DNA of 64,000 bases from Pycnococcus provasolii (GCA_049487715.1 CP150576.1:1-64000), one strand, 5' to 3'. Positions 46,701-59,106 are shown, counted from the stretch's first letter. The notes: a model not told the origin generated them from the letters alone. A program made the numbers and translations.

Positions 46701-48868
46701 ATAACGCGAAAGCGTCGGCGCTTGTATTCCGCAAGCTGCACCCACGTGCACCTGCCACCACGTATGTTTCAGCTCTTCCCAGCGGATCGGGTAATGTGGC
46801 GGCCGTGTCTGTGTACCGTGAGCGCGCTCCGCCCGACGCATCTTTGAAACTGATGCAGGACGCGGCGACGACGAGTATGGAGGTGTCGTCGTCGGGCGAC
46901 GGAAGCCTGCCCACCGTGCATGGAGAATTTGACGTGGCTGTCACGTGGTCAAAGCCGGTGACAAATTTTTCCGCGAATGCCCTAAAAATTGGCGGTGCCG
47001 GTGGATCTGTGCTTGAGGTTGTGCCGCTCGACACTCCGGCGATGGACAATGACGGCGACGGCGAATTCGACGAGGACGATGGGGTTCCTCGCAAGAGCTT
47101 TCGTGTTCGCGTCGCCCCAGCTGGCGTCGGCGTTGTCATCGTGGGAGTTCACCCTTCGACTGTCGTGGACGTGGATGGCAACACGAATGTAGAGTCGTCG
47201 TCTTCGTCGTCGTCATCTCTCGTATCCGCATCGGCGTCGTCGGAGGCGGCAACCTCCGAGCTTCGCACCGTGTTCTACGGTGGCGAGTGCTCAGTGACAC
47301 TCGGTTGCCAGTGGCAGCTGACTGAGTACGAGCACGAGCTTGCAGCGCGGCGCGTATCTCTCGAAGTGGACAGCCGCATTCGCCTTGAGAAGGAGAAGCT
47401 TGCGATTCAGCATGCCGCAGATGCGCGTCGCGACGCTCAGAGACACGCGGCGGAGGAAAAACTTGAGGCAATGAGGCACGAGGCGGCGCTTGCCAAGGCG
47501 CAGATTGAACGCGAGACACTTGCGGAGAAGGCGCGCCTGGAGGAGGAGGCTCGTGTGAGAGAGGCGAAGGCGACGCAGAGCCTCGAGCTTGAGAAAATTG
47601 TGGCGCGCGGCGCGGCGGCACGCGACACGGCGATTGCCGCGGTGGGGCACACGCTTTCCATGCTAGGCGAAGGTGCGAATGCTCTTCTCGGCGATCCTAC
47701 GAAGCTGCGCAATGCTGCGATTCTGCTAGCTTGCATCTTTTTCGGCTACTTTGCTGCACGCGAGATCGCCTCGGCACTGGCTGAGGTGATGCGTCGCGTC
47801 CTGGGGCAGCCGCGTCTCGTTCGCGCTTCGAGTCGCTTTCACCTGTCATCGCTGCTTCCCGGTTTCGTCCGCCGTATTTTTGCGTCGAGCAAGCCACCAC
47901 CTGCGGTGATCAGTGGCGATGAGCCCGATATCGTGCTGAGTGACTCGGTGGCTGCGAAAGTGAATGCGATCGGATACGCCGTGCACGCCTGCCACACGCG
48001 TGGCACGGCGCTCCGCAACGTGCTCTTTTTCGGAGCACCGGGCACCGGCAAGACGCTCGTCGCCGAGCGCCTTGCTCGCACCGCAGGTCTCGACTACGCC
48101 CTGATGAGCGGCGGCGACGTCGCGCCGCTTGGTGAGAAGGCGGTCACTGAGCTGCACCGCGTGTTCGACTGGGCAGCACGAAGCCCTCGTGGCGTTCTGA
48201 TCTTCGTCGACGAAGCGGACGCCTTCTTGAAGCGACGTGTTGACGAGGCACACGCGGCACCTGGAGGTGATGCGAGCCATAGCGGCAGCCGCGCGGCGGT
48301 GAACGCATTTTTGGCCCGCACGAGTTCCCAGAGCACTCGCGTGATGCTTGTCCTGGCTACGAATCGCCCGCACGATCTCGACGCTGCCGTCTTGGATCGT
48401 GTGGACGCGACGATCGAGTTCCCCATGCCTGGCGCGGTGGAGAGGAGCCGTTTGCTAAGGTTGGGGCTGACGCGCGATCTCGGCACGCCGGAAACGAACG
48501 GTGATGGCAAGAGCATAAAGTGCTTCGTGCCTCGTCGGCCGAGTGGCCTGCGTTCCATCTTGGCCCGTCGACAGCCAGACATTATGGCTGTTGGCGGTTT
48601 GAATTGGGCTCATGTGGACGCCGCCGCGAGCCAGCTAGGCGGCTGGAGTGGCCGTGGCATTGCAAAGTTGTGCTCGGCGCTCGCACTTGCGGTGTTTGGG
48701 CGTCACACCGACGACGGCCGGCTGGCGGACGCGTTGACAATCTCTCCCTCTGACTTTGACATTCTCATCAAGGAGAAGTCTGAGGAGGCGAGGCATTTGA
48801 GCCTATTCGACAAGCACTCGCGCGAATCGTTTCTGTTCCCTCTCAAGAGCAATGGCAACGGGCACTAA
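43778..48868 (+). CDS. Chimeric protein: DNRLRE-like/Ig-like/NHL-like ectodomain fused to ATAD3-type AAA+ ATPase
   Basis: One uninterrupted 1696-codon frame. A signal/anchor (CAMIAGLLVVACIAASICT, about residues 99-117) precedes a DNRLRE-like beta domain (about 150-305; RALVKFPMDTLASLDIARAE). Ig-like modules of bacterial type (about 310-500; GTHTFDVRAVDRAGNVG) are followed by further beta modules, then an NHL-like propeller region (about 770-1020; AIEVDGDGYVYVADGDRVHI). From about residue 1165 the protein becomes an ATAD3: coiled coil, a membrane span near 1313 (AAILLACIFFGYFAARE), then an AAA+ domain with Walker A GAPGTGKT (1419-1426), Walker B VLIFVDEADAF (about 1472), sensor VLATNRP and DRVDATIEF. 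The ATAD3 marks YALMSGGDVAPLG and VFDWAARSPRG are present. ATAD3 normally sits in the mitochondrial inner membrane with no such ectodomain. The start may be internal (Met near 43990 or 44011). Confidence 0.85.
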   Translation: MTMIHIGALSRKCRVPRASGTVSNARASFFSLRATIPSPGGNYWQTASGAPTCVVFHGFARNKVTKRNPGVMLMPSATMNRHTRRRRSRPPARVQGHCAMIAGLLVVACIAASICTRTAEAAWVYHRHVVQDALAARIEVTKHVDKSNKGTPPAQPPGFDNHFAIGQRCPARGERGGPYRALVKFPMDTLASLDIARAEVKISLRRYDFKSETVEVHRLAGDFDKAVTPSNAPARTSDVALATADVSDSVRGVWTDVALNVTQNLIHDVERGYGTFAVSLSGDEANCFTRSALKSSASLVITHQTDGTPPEATLVGAPRSPSASAESRLSFVGSDEESGVSHFECSLDGGDYLPCTSPWRYLSLLDGTHTFDVRAVDRAGNVGTPSSATPWIVDTSAPVVSIYSAPVAKSDSASATFAFTFSDPKPVDGDGATSGVASVRCQLDGGALSRCSSPMTYTGLTEGEHTFVVHVTDEANNTGVSNVHSWTVDLPPAVALELVVDAEEAPSRGVGRNAAAARAAKRRGAGRDARIVRGEFTVRVAWSELVHNFDEADIQLTGAAAEILSLSVDKKSPGPGTVYVLAMKPRSSGTLTISVPADSAKDANGRANPLPAPSLTVTCDLDAPVARIVGEPAIADGAFIATFAWNEAVFGFDPTNEALFAGLPVAVEEVMKGGNQAAPSATSFSVRIVPKNVGTLKILVPKDVAQDAAGNANAAMDSAASIQVVSGTSFVLSREEKGQTRVRRFTAGLDALGDAQILPINLADDAVSTATVDRTGRLLIADAATSSIQFFGADLSPDATLHGFANVSSIAIDEASGVIFVAHGAGDAHGIWAVNATTGETLNRIDVDATSASGDDDDEDTKPVRLHHADALAFDGSSTLYALDAKQGVALAFLTQAGAAAGASRFTNESSFAHPKAIEVDGDGYVYVADGDRVHIFARNGKLAGMIDASALPKGGTFRPVSLAMDRHARLLVGNNAKASALVFRKLHPRAPATTYVSALPSGSGNVAAVSVYRERAPPDASLKLMQDAATTSMEVSSSGDGSLPTVHGEFDVAVTWSKPVTNFSANALKIGGAGGSVLEVVPLDTPAMDNDGDGEFDEDDGVPRKSFRVRVAPAGVGVVIVGVHPSTVVDVDGNTNVESSSSSSSSLVSASASSEAATSELRTVFYGGECSVTLGCQWQLTEYEHELAARRVSLEVDSRIRLEKEKLAIQHAADARRDAQRHAAEEKLEAMRHEAALAKAQIERETLAEKARLEEEARVREAKATQSLELEKIVARGAAARDTAIAAVGHTLSMLGEGANALLGDPTKLRNAAILLACIFFGYFAAREIASALAEVMRRVLGQPRLVRASSRFHLSSLLPGFVRRIFASSKPPPAVISGDEPDIVLSDSVAAKVNAIGYAVHACHTRGTALRNVLFFGAPGTGKTLVAERLARTAGLDYALMSGGDVAPLGEKAVTELHRVFDWAARSPRGVLIFVDEADAFLKRRVDEAHAAPGGDASHSGSRAAVNAFLARTSSQSTRVMLVLATNRPHDLDAAVLDRVDATIEFPMPGAVERSRLLRLGLTRDLGTPETNGDGKSIKCFVPRRPSGLRSILARRQPDIMAVGGLNWAHVDAAASQLGGWSGRGIAKLCSALALAVFGRHTDDGRLADALTISPSDFDILIKEKSEEARHLSLFDKHSRESFLFPLKSNGNGH

Positions 48869-49061
48869 ACTTTTTGTAACATTAACAAAATCAATATATG
48901 TGTGACTTCAGAGCCTCTCAACCCAACCCCGAACTGACCCACGGACTTGATTCTCGACCGGAAACCTGCCTCGCCTGCTTTGCGATCTGCTTCCCCCCCT
49001 TTTCCCTCCCTCCCGCGGGACCCCTCCATTTCCCCTCCCCCTTCCCGCTCAGCCGCTGGCG

Positions 49062-50018
49062 ATGGGCGCGCGCTTCTCAGCCTTGAAGGACGACGACGGT
49101 GACGCTGGTGCGGGTGCAGCGCCTGCACCAGCTGCTGAGGGGTCGCCCACCAATACCGATTCGCAGGGGCTTACCTTAGTGCGCCAACGCGACAGCGATG
49201 CGGCTGCGCAAGACGACGCACCCGCGGCTGGAAAGAGACCGCGTCTCGCGCGAGAGGGCGCGGGCGCGGAGGGACGATGGCCGCTGCCGCCACACCTCAC
49301 GGAGCGAGTGATGGAGATGCTTCTTACGGAGCCGAACGCACGCAGCGGAGAGGATGACGACACGGAAGCGGACGAGTGCCACGTGTGCACGCGGTGCGTT
49401 ATTAGGGATTGTGTGAGAGCAGGCCAGACGTGCCGTTCTCTCCGTGCTGCGAGTCGCGTGGTTCTACGGCAACGAGTTGTGTGGTGCGTCGAGGTGATCA
49501 GGACGGAGTACGACTTCGACGAAGGCTGGAATCTTCACGAATACGAGTGCGGAGAGCCGGTTGGTTCAGTCGGCAACATTAGTACCGAGGTCGCGGAGTG
49601 CTGTCGGTCACACACCGAGGCTGTGAACATGGCCCGTCGCACGTTCGTCAAGGAACTCAAGTTTGACAAATACGGCGACCGAGTGGAGCGAAAGAATGTC
49701 GCTGGTTGGCCAACAGTCGATTATCTGTCGACAAGTCCACCCTACGATAGCCGCGACATGCCGAAAAACGACCGTGTTCAGTTCGACCACCAAGGAGTCA
49801 GGGCAAGTGACATTGAGCGGCTGGATAATCACGACGAAATTATGAACATAATGATCGAAAGAGACGGCTGGTGGGAAGGACCTGGTCGCGACAGAGTTCG
49901 TGTGCGCATTGTGGAGCGGATTTGCCAATCACGTGTCACGCCGCCAGCCGTCGAGCGACTCGCGGCAGGCTTCAAGTGCGATCCTCCACGATTCGACTTT
50001 TTAAACGACGGCGATTCG

Positions 50019-50050
<32 letters not shown>

Positions 50051-50297
50051 ACTCCAGGTCCCGACTTCCCTCGAGGGAAGCAGCGATGATGACGACGACG
50101 ACAGTAGTGAAGTGCCCACGTCACTTGTGGAGGATGAGGACGAGGACGAGGAGAGCGACGGCGACGACGACTCTATGCCTAGCCTAGCCGATGGCACGGA
50201 CGACTCCCAGGAGGGAATTTCTGGCGAGGATGACCTACCGTCTACGGAACACACGGAAGACTTACTCGCCCGACTATATGAAGAAGATTCCGAGTAA
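49062..50297 (+). CDS. Acidic protein with possible F-box-like N-terminus, unknown function
   Basis: The 411-aa product starts MGARFSALKDDD, and Gly2 could be myristoylated. Residues about 70-145 read LPPHLTERVMEMLLTEP and, after an insertion, CRSLRAASRVVLRQRVVW, which resembles the helical core of an F-box, though the insertion makes this weak. The middle (150-310) is unassigned, with a TEYDFDEGWNLHEYECGEPV stretch. The last 90 residues are dominated by Asp/Glu/Ser runs, with VPTSLEGSS and VPTSLVEDE as a repeated phrase. It could be a nuclear or scaffold protein. It is convergent with the anthranilate synthase gene, with 42 bp between stops. Confidence 0.6.
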
Positions 50298-50339
50298 GTT
50301 TTTCACTCTTTGCTTTCATTTTTGTTGCTCGTGTTTACA

Positions 50340-51239
50340 CTATTCTTGCTTTCTTTCTTGCTTCACCTCCTTTACTCTTCGAATCCAGTTTTCAACCATG
50401 CGCAGCCCGTTTTTGGTGATGATCGACTCGGGGTGGAACTGCACGCCGACGATGTCGAGCTCGTTGTGCTTAACGCCCATGATGGACCCATCCTCCGTCC
50501 ACGCGGTAATGGTCAGGCAGTCTGGCATCGACTCCTTCTCGATGCACAGGCTGTGGTACCTCGCTGCGTCGAACGGGTTGTCCATGTCCTCGAACAGCCC
50601 TTCGCCGTCGTGGAAGACTGGGCTGCTTTTGCCGTGCACAAGTCCCGTGGGCGTTCGCACGACGTTCCCTCCAAACGCCTGTCCTATGCACTGGTGTCCC
50701 ATGCACACGCCGAAGACAGGTATTCCGTGTTTGGCCGTGAGCATCTCCGCCACCTCGAGGCTGATTCCGCTATCTTCCGGTCGTCCCGGTCCCGGACTGA
50801 CGACGACGCCGTCCGGTTTACGTGCGGCGACTTCAGGGACGGAGATCTTATCGTTTTCGATGACGTCGACGAGACATCCTAGGTCGCCTAAGTACTGCAC
50901 GATGTTGTACGTGAACGAGTCGTAGTTGTCGATGAGGATAACGCGCGGCGCCGAGGAGGAATCTGCGATTGTGGATGATGATGATGATGATGCTGCGGAG
51001 GAGGATGATGAGGATGCCCTAACAGGGACGACGTGCCTCAAAGAAGAGGAGTGACGCCGATGACAAGAATGAGAATGGGAATGAGAATGAAAGACATCTG
51101 ACTTCTTCTTCATGTGGTGACGAGCAACGCAACAAGAGGGAGGATGAGACAAAAAAACCCCTGGAGCTGGAGAGAGACAGACAGAAGAAGTTCTCTGGAC
51201 GATCATCATGGATGTCGGGAACGCCATCATGGTTCCCAA
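50340..51239 (-). CDS. trpG: Anthranilate synthase beta subunit (glutamine amidotransferase), plastid type
   Basis: The 299-aa protein has about 95 N-terminal residues that are Ser/His-rich, consistent with a plastid transit peptide. The class I glutamine amidotransferase domain follows: LIDNYDSFTYNIVQYLGDLG, VVVSPGPGRPEDSGIS, the nucleophile Cys in GVCMGHQCIGQAFGG near residue 177, and the His-Glu pair in VGVQFHPESIITKNG. The sequence fits the TrpG/ASB branch (also PabA), which supplies ammonia from glutamine to the TrpE alpha subunit to make anthranilate from chorismate in tryptophan synthesis. No trpE gene is next to it, as usual for nuclear genes. The start could be one of several Mets in the leader. 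Confidence 0.9.
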   Translation of the reverse strand: MGTMMAFPTSMMIVQRTSSVCLSPAPGVFLSHPPSCCVARHHMKKKSDVFHSHSHSHSCHRRHSSSLRHVVPVRASSSSSSAASSSSSSTIADSSSAPRVILIDNYDSFTYNIVQYLGDLGCLVDVIENDKISVPEVAARKPDGVVVSPGPGRPEDSGISLEVAEMLTAKHGIPVFGVCMGHQCIGQAFGGNVVRTPTGLVHGKSSPVFHDGEGLFEDMDNPFDAARYHSLCIEKESMPDCLTITAWTEDGSIMGVKHNELDIVGVQFHPESIITKNGLRMVENWIRRVKEVKQERKQE

Positions 51240-51818
51240 GCACCTTGCAAGGATTCTTCAAGAGCGACAGGATACCCGGGCCGTTGATGAAATGAAATGA
51301 AGGGGGTGGACCAGTGGGTGGACCTGGCCCTGGGAGGGGGGGGAGGGGGATAAAAGCGCCGACGGATAAAAAAAAGAATCCATCCCCGAATCAAACCCCC
51401 AAAAGTTGACGTTGACTCTTTCTAGCAACTCTTTGTGTTGACTCGGAGAGACAGACACATTGAGAAGGTGCAACGACGTATCCCCCCCAGAAATTTTAAT
51501 GTGTGAATAGGGAGGGACCCGTGCGGCCGCCACTCTGCTTCTCCCCCCGGGATGCACTGAGGGGATACTCCTTCCCTTTCCCTCTCCTTTCCCTCTCCTT
51601 TCCTCCTTCCTCCTTCCCCATTTCGCAATTCCATTTCGCATTTCGTTGCCGCCGCATTGGATTCAAATTACTCCACCCTCTGTTTCTTTGCCACTGGTTT
51701 CGGAAGACTAGTTTAGTAGTTGTTATATTCCATAACAGTGAGTGCGTCGTGCTAGTCGTGGGAGTCATCACCAGTTTCACTTGCTCGTCACAATAGCTTT
51801 TAGGTAGCTTGTGCTACA
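51240..51818. other. Divergent intergenic region
   Basis: About 580 bp lie between the anthranilate synthase and SAM-carrier genes, which point away from each other. It has G-rich (51328-51352) and CT-rich (51559-51625) tracts but no conserved frame. It presumably holds both promoters. Confidence 0.5.
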
Positions 51819-53111
51819 ATGCAGCACTGGATACCGCTCAGCCTTCGCTGGCGAGCGCGAAGACGACAACAAGGCGCCGGGGGGGGACCCGCGGCACTGA
51901 GAAGCACGTCGGCGAGAAGACTCGCGCGAAGGAGAAGAACCTCTTCACATTCAGGGTCTTCTTACAACAACTCCTCCGACCCCTCGGCAAATTCGGCTTG
52001 TGTCCTCGTCTCACGTTGCGAAACCAACGCGCTTCTACCTGGTTTGAGGGACGGACCAGACGACGGAATTCCCGGTAGTCTCGACGACGACAGAGGTTCG
52101 GGAACGCCTTCCACATCTTCACAAACGGAATTAAGCACATTCACGCCGAGATACTTGCACCACGCCATCGCCGGGGCTACCGCAGGGGCGGTCGTCGAAG
52201 CCCTTCTATTTCCAATCGACACCATCAAAACACGCCTCCAGAGCGGAAACTTTCTGCCTTCCGTACAGAGCGGAAGGCACGACTCGTCGCTCAAGGCGGC
52301 GATGGACAGCCACTTCGCGCGGCAAAAGCTCTTCCATCGACCACTTGCCGGGGTCACGCCTGCCGTGTTGGGTGCCATGCCGAGCAGCGCGCTGTTCGTT
52401 GGAAGCTACGAACCGACGAAAAGCGCACTGCTTAATCTCGTGCAGCGAACGGGAGGCGACGTCGACAAGTGGAGCTCCGCGTGCCACCTAGGTGCCGCCG
52501 CATTCGCAAGCTGCGTGAGTGCGATCGTGAGAACGCCCACGGAAGTCCTCAAGCAGCAGGGTCAGATGGCTGTGCAAGGTACTCCCACCTTCGAGCTTTG
52601 CCGCGACCTGGTTCGCAAGTCGGGACTGCGGGGTCTGTACCAGGGAGGTTGGTCCATGTTGATGCGCGACATACCCTTCAACGTCATCGAGTTCGTGACG
52701 TACGAGCAGCTGCGACGCTCGCTGAAGAATTTGAAGTCCAGGCCATCAGATCAGCCTGAGCTAACGTCAAAGGAGAGCGCGCTCATCGGATGCATGGCTG
52801 GTGCGCTGACGGGAGCTCTCACGTGCCCACTGGACATGCTGAAAACACGCATGATGCTAAACGAGATGGCAGGCAAGGCTTGGTGGCAGGCTGTTCGTGA
52901 GATTGTTTCGAAGGAAGGGCCTGCCGTGTTCTGGTCAGGCATCGGGCCAAGGGTGGTCTGGATTGGCGTTGGCGGAAGCATCTTCTTCGCCACGCTCGAC
53001 ATCATGGAAAAGTCTCTGTTGGCGTACACGACGCAAAGGGAAAACGATGCGAGCAAGAAAGTGCGAAGAAAACAGAACCAACAACAACAACGTGTAACCT
53101 TGGAAGTCTAG
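51819..53111 (+). CDS. Mitochondrial/plastid carrier, S-adenosylmethionine carrier type
   Basis: The 430-aa protein has an Arg/Ser-rich leader of about 110 residues followed by the three repeats of the mitochondrial carrier family (PF00153). Signatures are PIDTIKTRLQ, PTEVLKQQGQ and PLDMLKTRMM. The GGWSMLMRDIPFNVIEFVTY stretch and the second-repeat PTEVLKQ are characteristic of SAM carriers (SLC25A26, plant SAMC), which exchange cytosolic S-adenosylmethionine for S-adenosylhomocysteine across organelle membranes. The long leader suggests a plastid or dual location. The C-terminal tail is Lys/Gln-rich and ends in a poly-Gln run. It is convergent with the threonine synthase gene. Confidence 0.87.
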   Translation: MQHWIPLSLRWRARRRQQGAGGGPAALRSTSARRLARRRRTSSHSGSSYNNSSDPSANSACVLVSRCETNALLPGLRDGPDDGIPGSLDDDRGSGTPSTSSQTELSTFTPRYLHHAIAGATAGAVVEALLFPIDTIKTRLQSGNFLPSVQSGRHDSSLKAAMDSHFARQKLFHRPLAGVTPAVLGAMPSSALFVGSYEPTKSALLNLVQRTGGDVDKWSSACHLGAAAFASCVSAIVRTPTEVLKQQGQMAVQGTPTFELCRDLVRKSGLRGLYQGGWSMLMRDIPFNVIEFVTYEQLRRSLKNLKSRPSDQPELTSKESALIGCMAGALTGALTCPLDMLKTRMMLNEMAGKAWWQAVREIVSKEGPAVFWSGIGPRVVWIGVGGSIFFATLDIMEKSLLAYTTQRENDASKKVRRKQNQQQQRVTLEV

Positions 53112-53376
53112 AGTACCATTTTGTGCTTCAATCTGTACTGTGTACTGTGTACTGTGTAGAAGACAGCCCTTGCTGCTGCTGCTGCTGCTGACGTGGATGT
53201 TGTTGTTGTTCCTATTATTTTTGTATGTATTTCTACCCAAAAAACCAGTAGTTACATGTTTTTTTTCGTTCTCTTAAAAAAAGAACAAAAGAAAAGGGGA
53301 AAAACTCATCTCTCCTCTCTCTTCTCTTGTATATTTTTTCCCCACATACCATACCTATCACAAACATACCTCTGCT

Positions 53377-56069
<2,693 letters not shown>

Positions 56070-58376
56070 TTACCGAATGAGCAGTTCTTGACGCTGCAAC
56101 GTCGAAACCTTCTCCAGCGCGGCATCGCGCTGACGCTCCGCCCTTCGGTGCTGAGCATCGAGCGCATCCACGCGATCGCGCAGATTCGAGCACTCGCGAA
56201 TGCGAGCCTCCTCGTCAGCCACCTGAGCATTCAGCCTTTTTGCGTACAGCTCAGCCTGCCGCCTCGCCGCCTCCAAGCTTGGGCGCAAGCTCGACTCAGC
56301 CTTTTGCAGCACACTCACCTCCTCCTTCAGCGCCGCCAATTCGCCGTGCAGCGTCGATCGATCCGACTCTAGCGCGGCGATCTTCTGCCTGCTCGCATCC
56401 GCATCCGCACGAGACTCCGCGGCAAGCTCCGCCACACGTCGGTCGCACTCCTCCGCGGTACGCGTCATCGACGCCAGAGCGCGCGCGCGATCCTCAGCCG
56501 AGGCTGTCGCCTCCGCGGCGCTCGCTCGCTGCGCGGATCGAGCCGCCTCCACCTTCTCCAAGCTCGCCTGCAGCGCCACCTCGTGCTCCGCCTTGATGCG
56601 GCTCACCTCGCGTGCGTGCTGCTCGGCTGCACGCTCCACCGCAAGGCGTGCGGACGTGAGCTCCGAGCGAATTGCGTCCGCGTCGCGAACGCTCGCCGCA
56701 TGCAGGTCGTCCGCCTGCACCCTCGCGGTGTCCGCGGTGGCTAGCTTCGACGCCAGCTCCTCCGACACCGCGGCGAACTGCCGCCTCTCGCGCTCGAGCT
56801 GCATGCGTGCGATGCCGAGCTCGCGGTGCGCGGTGTCGCGCTCCTCGCGAATCGTCTCGAGCTCCTCGGAGATTGCCGACTGAGCCGCGACAGCAGCCTC
56901 GGTGGACGTTGCCGACCCACCGCCGTCGGCGTCGCGAGCTGCGGACGACGCTCCCGAGCGAAGCAGCACGCGCATGTGCTCAGCTTCGCCACGTGCCTCA
57001 GCCGCCTCGCGGCGCGCGCGATCAGCCGCGACGCGAAGAGCCTCGTTCTCCTCCGACAGCGCTTTATTCGCGATGTGGTGTGCATCCTGAGCTGACTCCA
57101 GCTCCGACCGTACCTGCGATCGCTCCGCCTCGAAGCGCGCCTCAAGCTCCTGCCTCTGTGTCACGAGCTTCTCGGACAGGCGAGACAGCTCGGCATCCTT
57201 CTTCTGCTCACTCAGCAGCGCGCGCTCGCGTGCAAGTCTCGCCTCCTCCGCGTGTTCCATAGCCTCCTTGATGCGAGCGTACACGTCCGCGTCGCGCCTC
57301 TGCAGCTCCGCAAGCCTCGCGTCCGTCGCCTGCAGCGCGTCGCGAAGGTCGTCCGCCTCGCGCTTGCTCGCGTCGCGAGCCGAGGCAGCCGCCTGAAGGT
57401 CCGCGACGAGCCTCGACTGCTCGCTCGTGTGCTGAGACACCTGGCTGCGCAGCGCCGTCACCTCCGTCGCCGCGGCGTCGTAGCGGTCGCGCACCTCGCC
57501 CTCTCTCGCGCGTGCCGACTCGGCGTCGCGGTAAGCAGACTCGGCGCGCGCTCGGAGGTTTGCGAGCTCCTCCTGCACCGAGGGTGCTCCCGCGCCGGTT
57601 CGAACCTGGAGTGAAGCGAGCTCACCTTGTGCCGCGGCGAGCTCGCTCGACTCGCGCCGCCATGCCGCCGCGGACGCCGCGAGCTCCTGCGAGAGTCTCA
57701 CCGCCTCCGCGGTCCGCTCGTCGAGCGTTGCGTGCAGGCCCTTGAGTTCGTCCTTGAGCGCAGCCTGCTGCTGCAGCAGCAGGTCGTTTTCCTCCGTGAG
57801 TAGCGACACGCGCGCATCGCCCCCCTCGCTTGTCGGCGACAGAGGTGCGGCGCCTGCTGCGGCTGACGCGCTCGCGAGCGCCTGTTCTCTTTTCGCGAGA
57901 AGCGACGAGATGTGCTTGAGTTCGTCGTTCAGCCTTGCGTTTTCCTCCGTGACGGCGTTCACCTCTGCTCGCACGTCCTTGACGTCCCCTCCTCTCCTCG
58001 CGAGAGCCGCCTCCATTTCAGCGACGCGCGCGTCGTACGCGACGAGGAGCGGGCTGAGGTACGCCGGTTCCGTGATCCATATGGGCAGCGGCGCGTCGTC
58101 TCCCGCCGCGTCGACGAACGACTGTGTTTGCTGAGCCGTGTTTGCGTTCGGCGCATTACTACTGTGCGTGCTACTGCTACGCGCGTGCGCCTGTGCGCGT
58201 GCGAGTTCAGCCGTGAGTCTCTTGACGTTATTTTCCAAGAACTCGGACTTATCCTTAAACTCCTTAAGCTCGGAATTGCCTTGTGTTGCCGAGTTAAGGG
58301 CGGATAGGTCGACTTTCAGACTGCCTATGCGCGAGCGAGGCACGCCCAGGTCCGCGTCCATGACCGTGGCTCCCAT
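56070..58376 (-). CDS. Long coiled-coil protein, possibly CEP89-like centrosomal/basal-body protein
   Basis: The start is taken at the product MGATVMDADLGVPRSRIGSL (768 aa); the frame is open to 58505. Apart from a short N-terminal part and the segment PIWITEPAYLSPLLVAYDAR (about residues 100-120), the protein is continuous heptad coiled coil rich in Ala, Arg and Glu. The LSPLLxAYDxR box followed by ENARLNDELKHIS recalls the conserved start of CEP89 (CCDC123), a centriole distal appendage protein. This link is weak; golgin-like or other coiled-coil roles remain possible. The final codons ATT CGG TAA coincide with a dispersed repeat motif. Confidence 0.65.
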   Translation of the reverse strand: MGATVMDADLGVPRSRIGSLKVDLSALNSATQGNSELKEFKDKSEFLENNVKRLTAELARAQAHARSSSTHSSNAPNANTAQQTQSFVDAAGDDAPLPIWITEPAYLSPLLVAYDARVAEMEAALARRGGDVKDVRAEVNAVTEENARLNDELKHISSLLAKREQALASASAAAGAAPLSPTSEGGDARVSLLTEENDLLLQQQAALKDELKGLHATLDERTAEAVRLSQELAASAAAWRRESSELAAAQGELASLQVRTGAGAPSVQEELANLRARAESAYRDAESARAREGEVRDRYDAAATEVTALRSQVSQHTSEQSRLVADLQAAASARDASKREADDLRDALQATDARLAELQRRDADVYARIKEAMEHAEEARLARERALLSEQKKDAELSRLSEKLVTQRQELEARFEAERSQVRSELESAQDAHHIANKALSEENEALRVAADRARREAAEARGEAEHMRVLLRSGASSAARDADGGGSATSTEAAVAAQSAISEELETIREERDTAHRELGIARMQLERERRQFAAVSEELASKLATADTARVQADDLHAASVRDADAIRSELTSARLAVERAAEQHAREVSRIKAEHEVALQASLEKVEAARSAQRASAAEATASAEDRARALASMTRTAEECDRRVAELAAESRADADASRQKIAALESDRSTLHGELAALKEEVSVLQKAESSLRPSLEAARRQAELYAKRLNAQVADEEARIRECSNLRDRVDALDAQHRRAERQRDAALEKVSTLQRQELLIR

Positions 58377-59106
58377 GGGAGGAAGGGTCCCGGGAGTTTG
58401 AAGTTTGACTTGGAGAGGGAAACGGAGGTGGGAGTGTGGGACGAGGTTGAAGGAGAAGGGGAAGGGGGAGGGCCTTCGAACGACGAACGGAACGGTTGGT
58501 GCCATCCAGGTTCAACCATTCAATTCAAGCAGTTCAACAAAATGTCATGTGCAATGTCATGTGCATGTGTGTGGGGCCCCTGGGGGGGATCCGCTGTTGT
58601 CCTTCCTACCACTATAAAACTTTACTATGCAAGAATTGCACGCACGTTTGCTCTGGATGTGCGGCCTTCTCGCGGTGAAGGCACTTCGTCTCTTTGCGGC
58701 CGGCTCTTGCACGCGTTCTTCTCGCGGGCGGGATGGGAATAATAATATGTAAGTGCGAAAAGCAGGTCCCGGGAGGGAGGGGGAGTTTGGCCAACGCCCT
58801 TGAATCCAGCGACTCAAGCCTCTCATTTGCCTCTCTCGATCGGAAGTAAGATAACTTTACTGTCCGTCCGTCATTATTAGCACAACGGCACAACCTTGCT
58901 ACGACGTATAGTATAGTCTAGAGAGGTAACACGCGTCGTTAAGCCAGCCAGCCTCTTACTACTAACGAACCGTCGTGAGTGAGTGAGTGAGTGAGTGAGT
59001 GAGTGAGTCCACACAGACAGCAGATTCACGTCGCTGCTCGTTCACGTACGTTTTTTAAGTAGTAGCTGGCTCAAGAGGAGGAGGGCGCATTTGACGAATT
59101 TAAGAC
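58377..59106. other. Divergent intergenic region
   Basis: About 730 bp lie between the coiled-coil and MgtE-like genes. It contains a GTGA microsatellite (58975-59008) about 100 bp before the MgtE-like start. No gene is seen; both promoters should lie here. Confidence 0.5.
58975..59008. repeat. Tetranucleotide microsatellite (GTGA)n
   Basis: Eight perfect GTGA units are found in the presumptive promoter or leader of the MgtE-like gene. A similar TCAC/TCGC-type run precedes the CCDC40-like gene (15442-15484). Confidence 0.92.
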
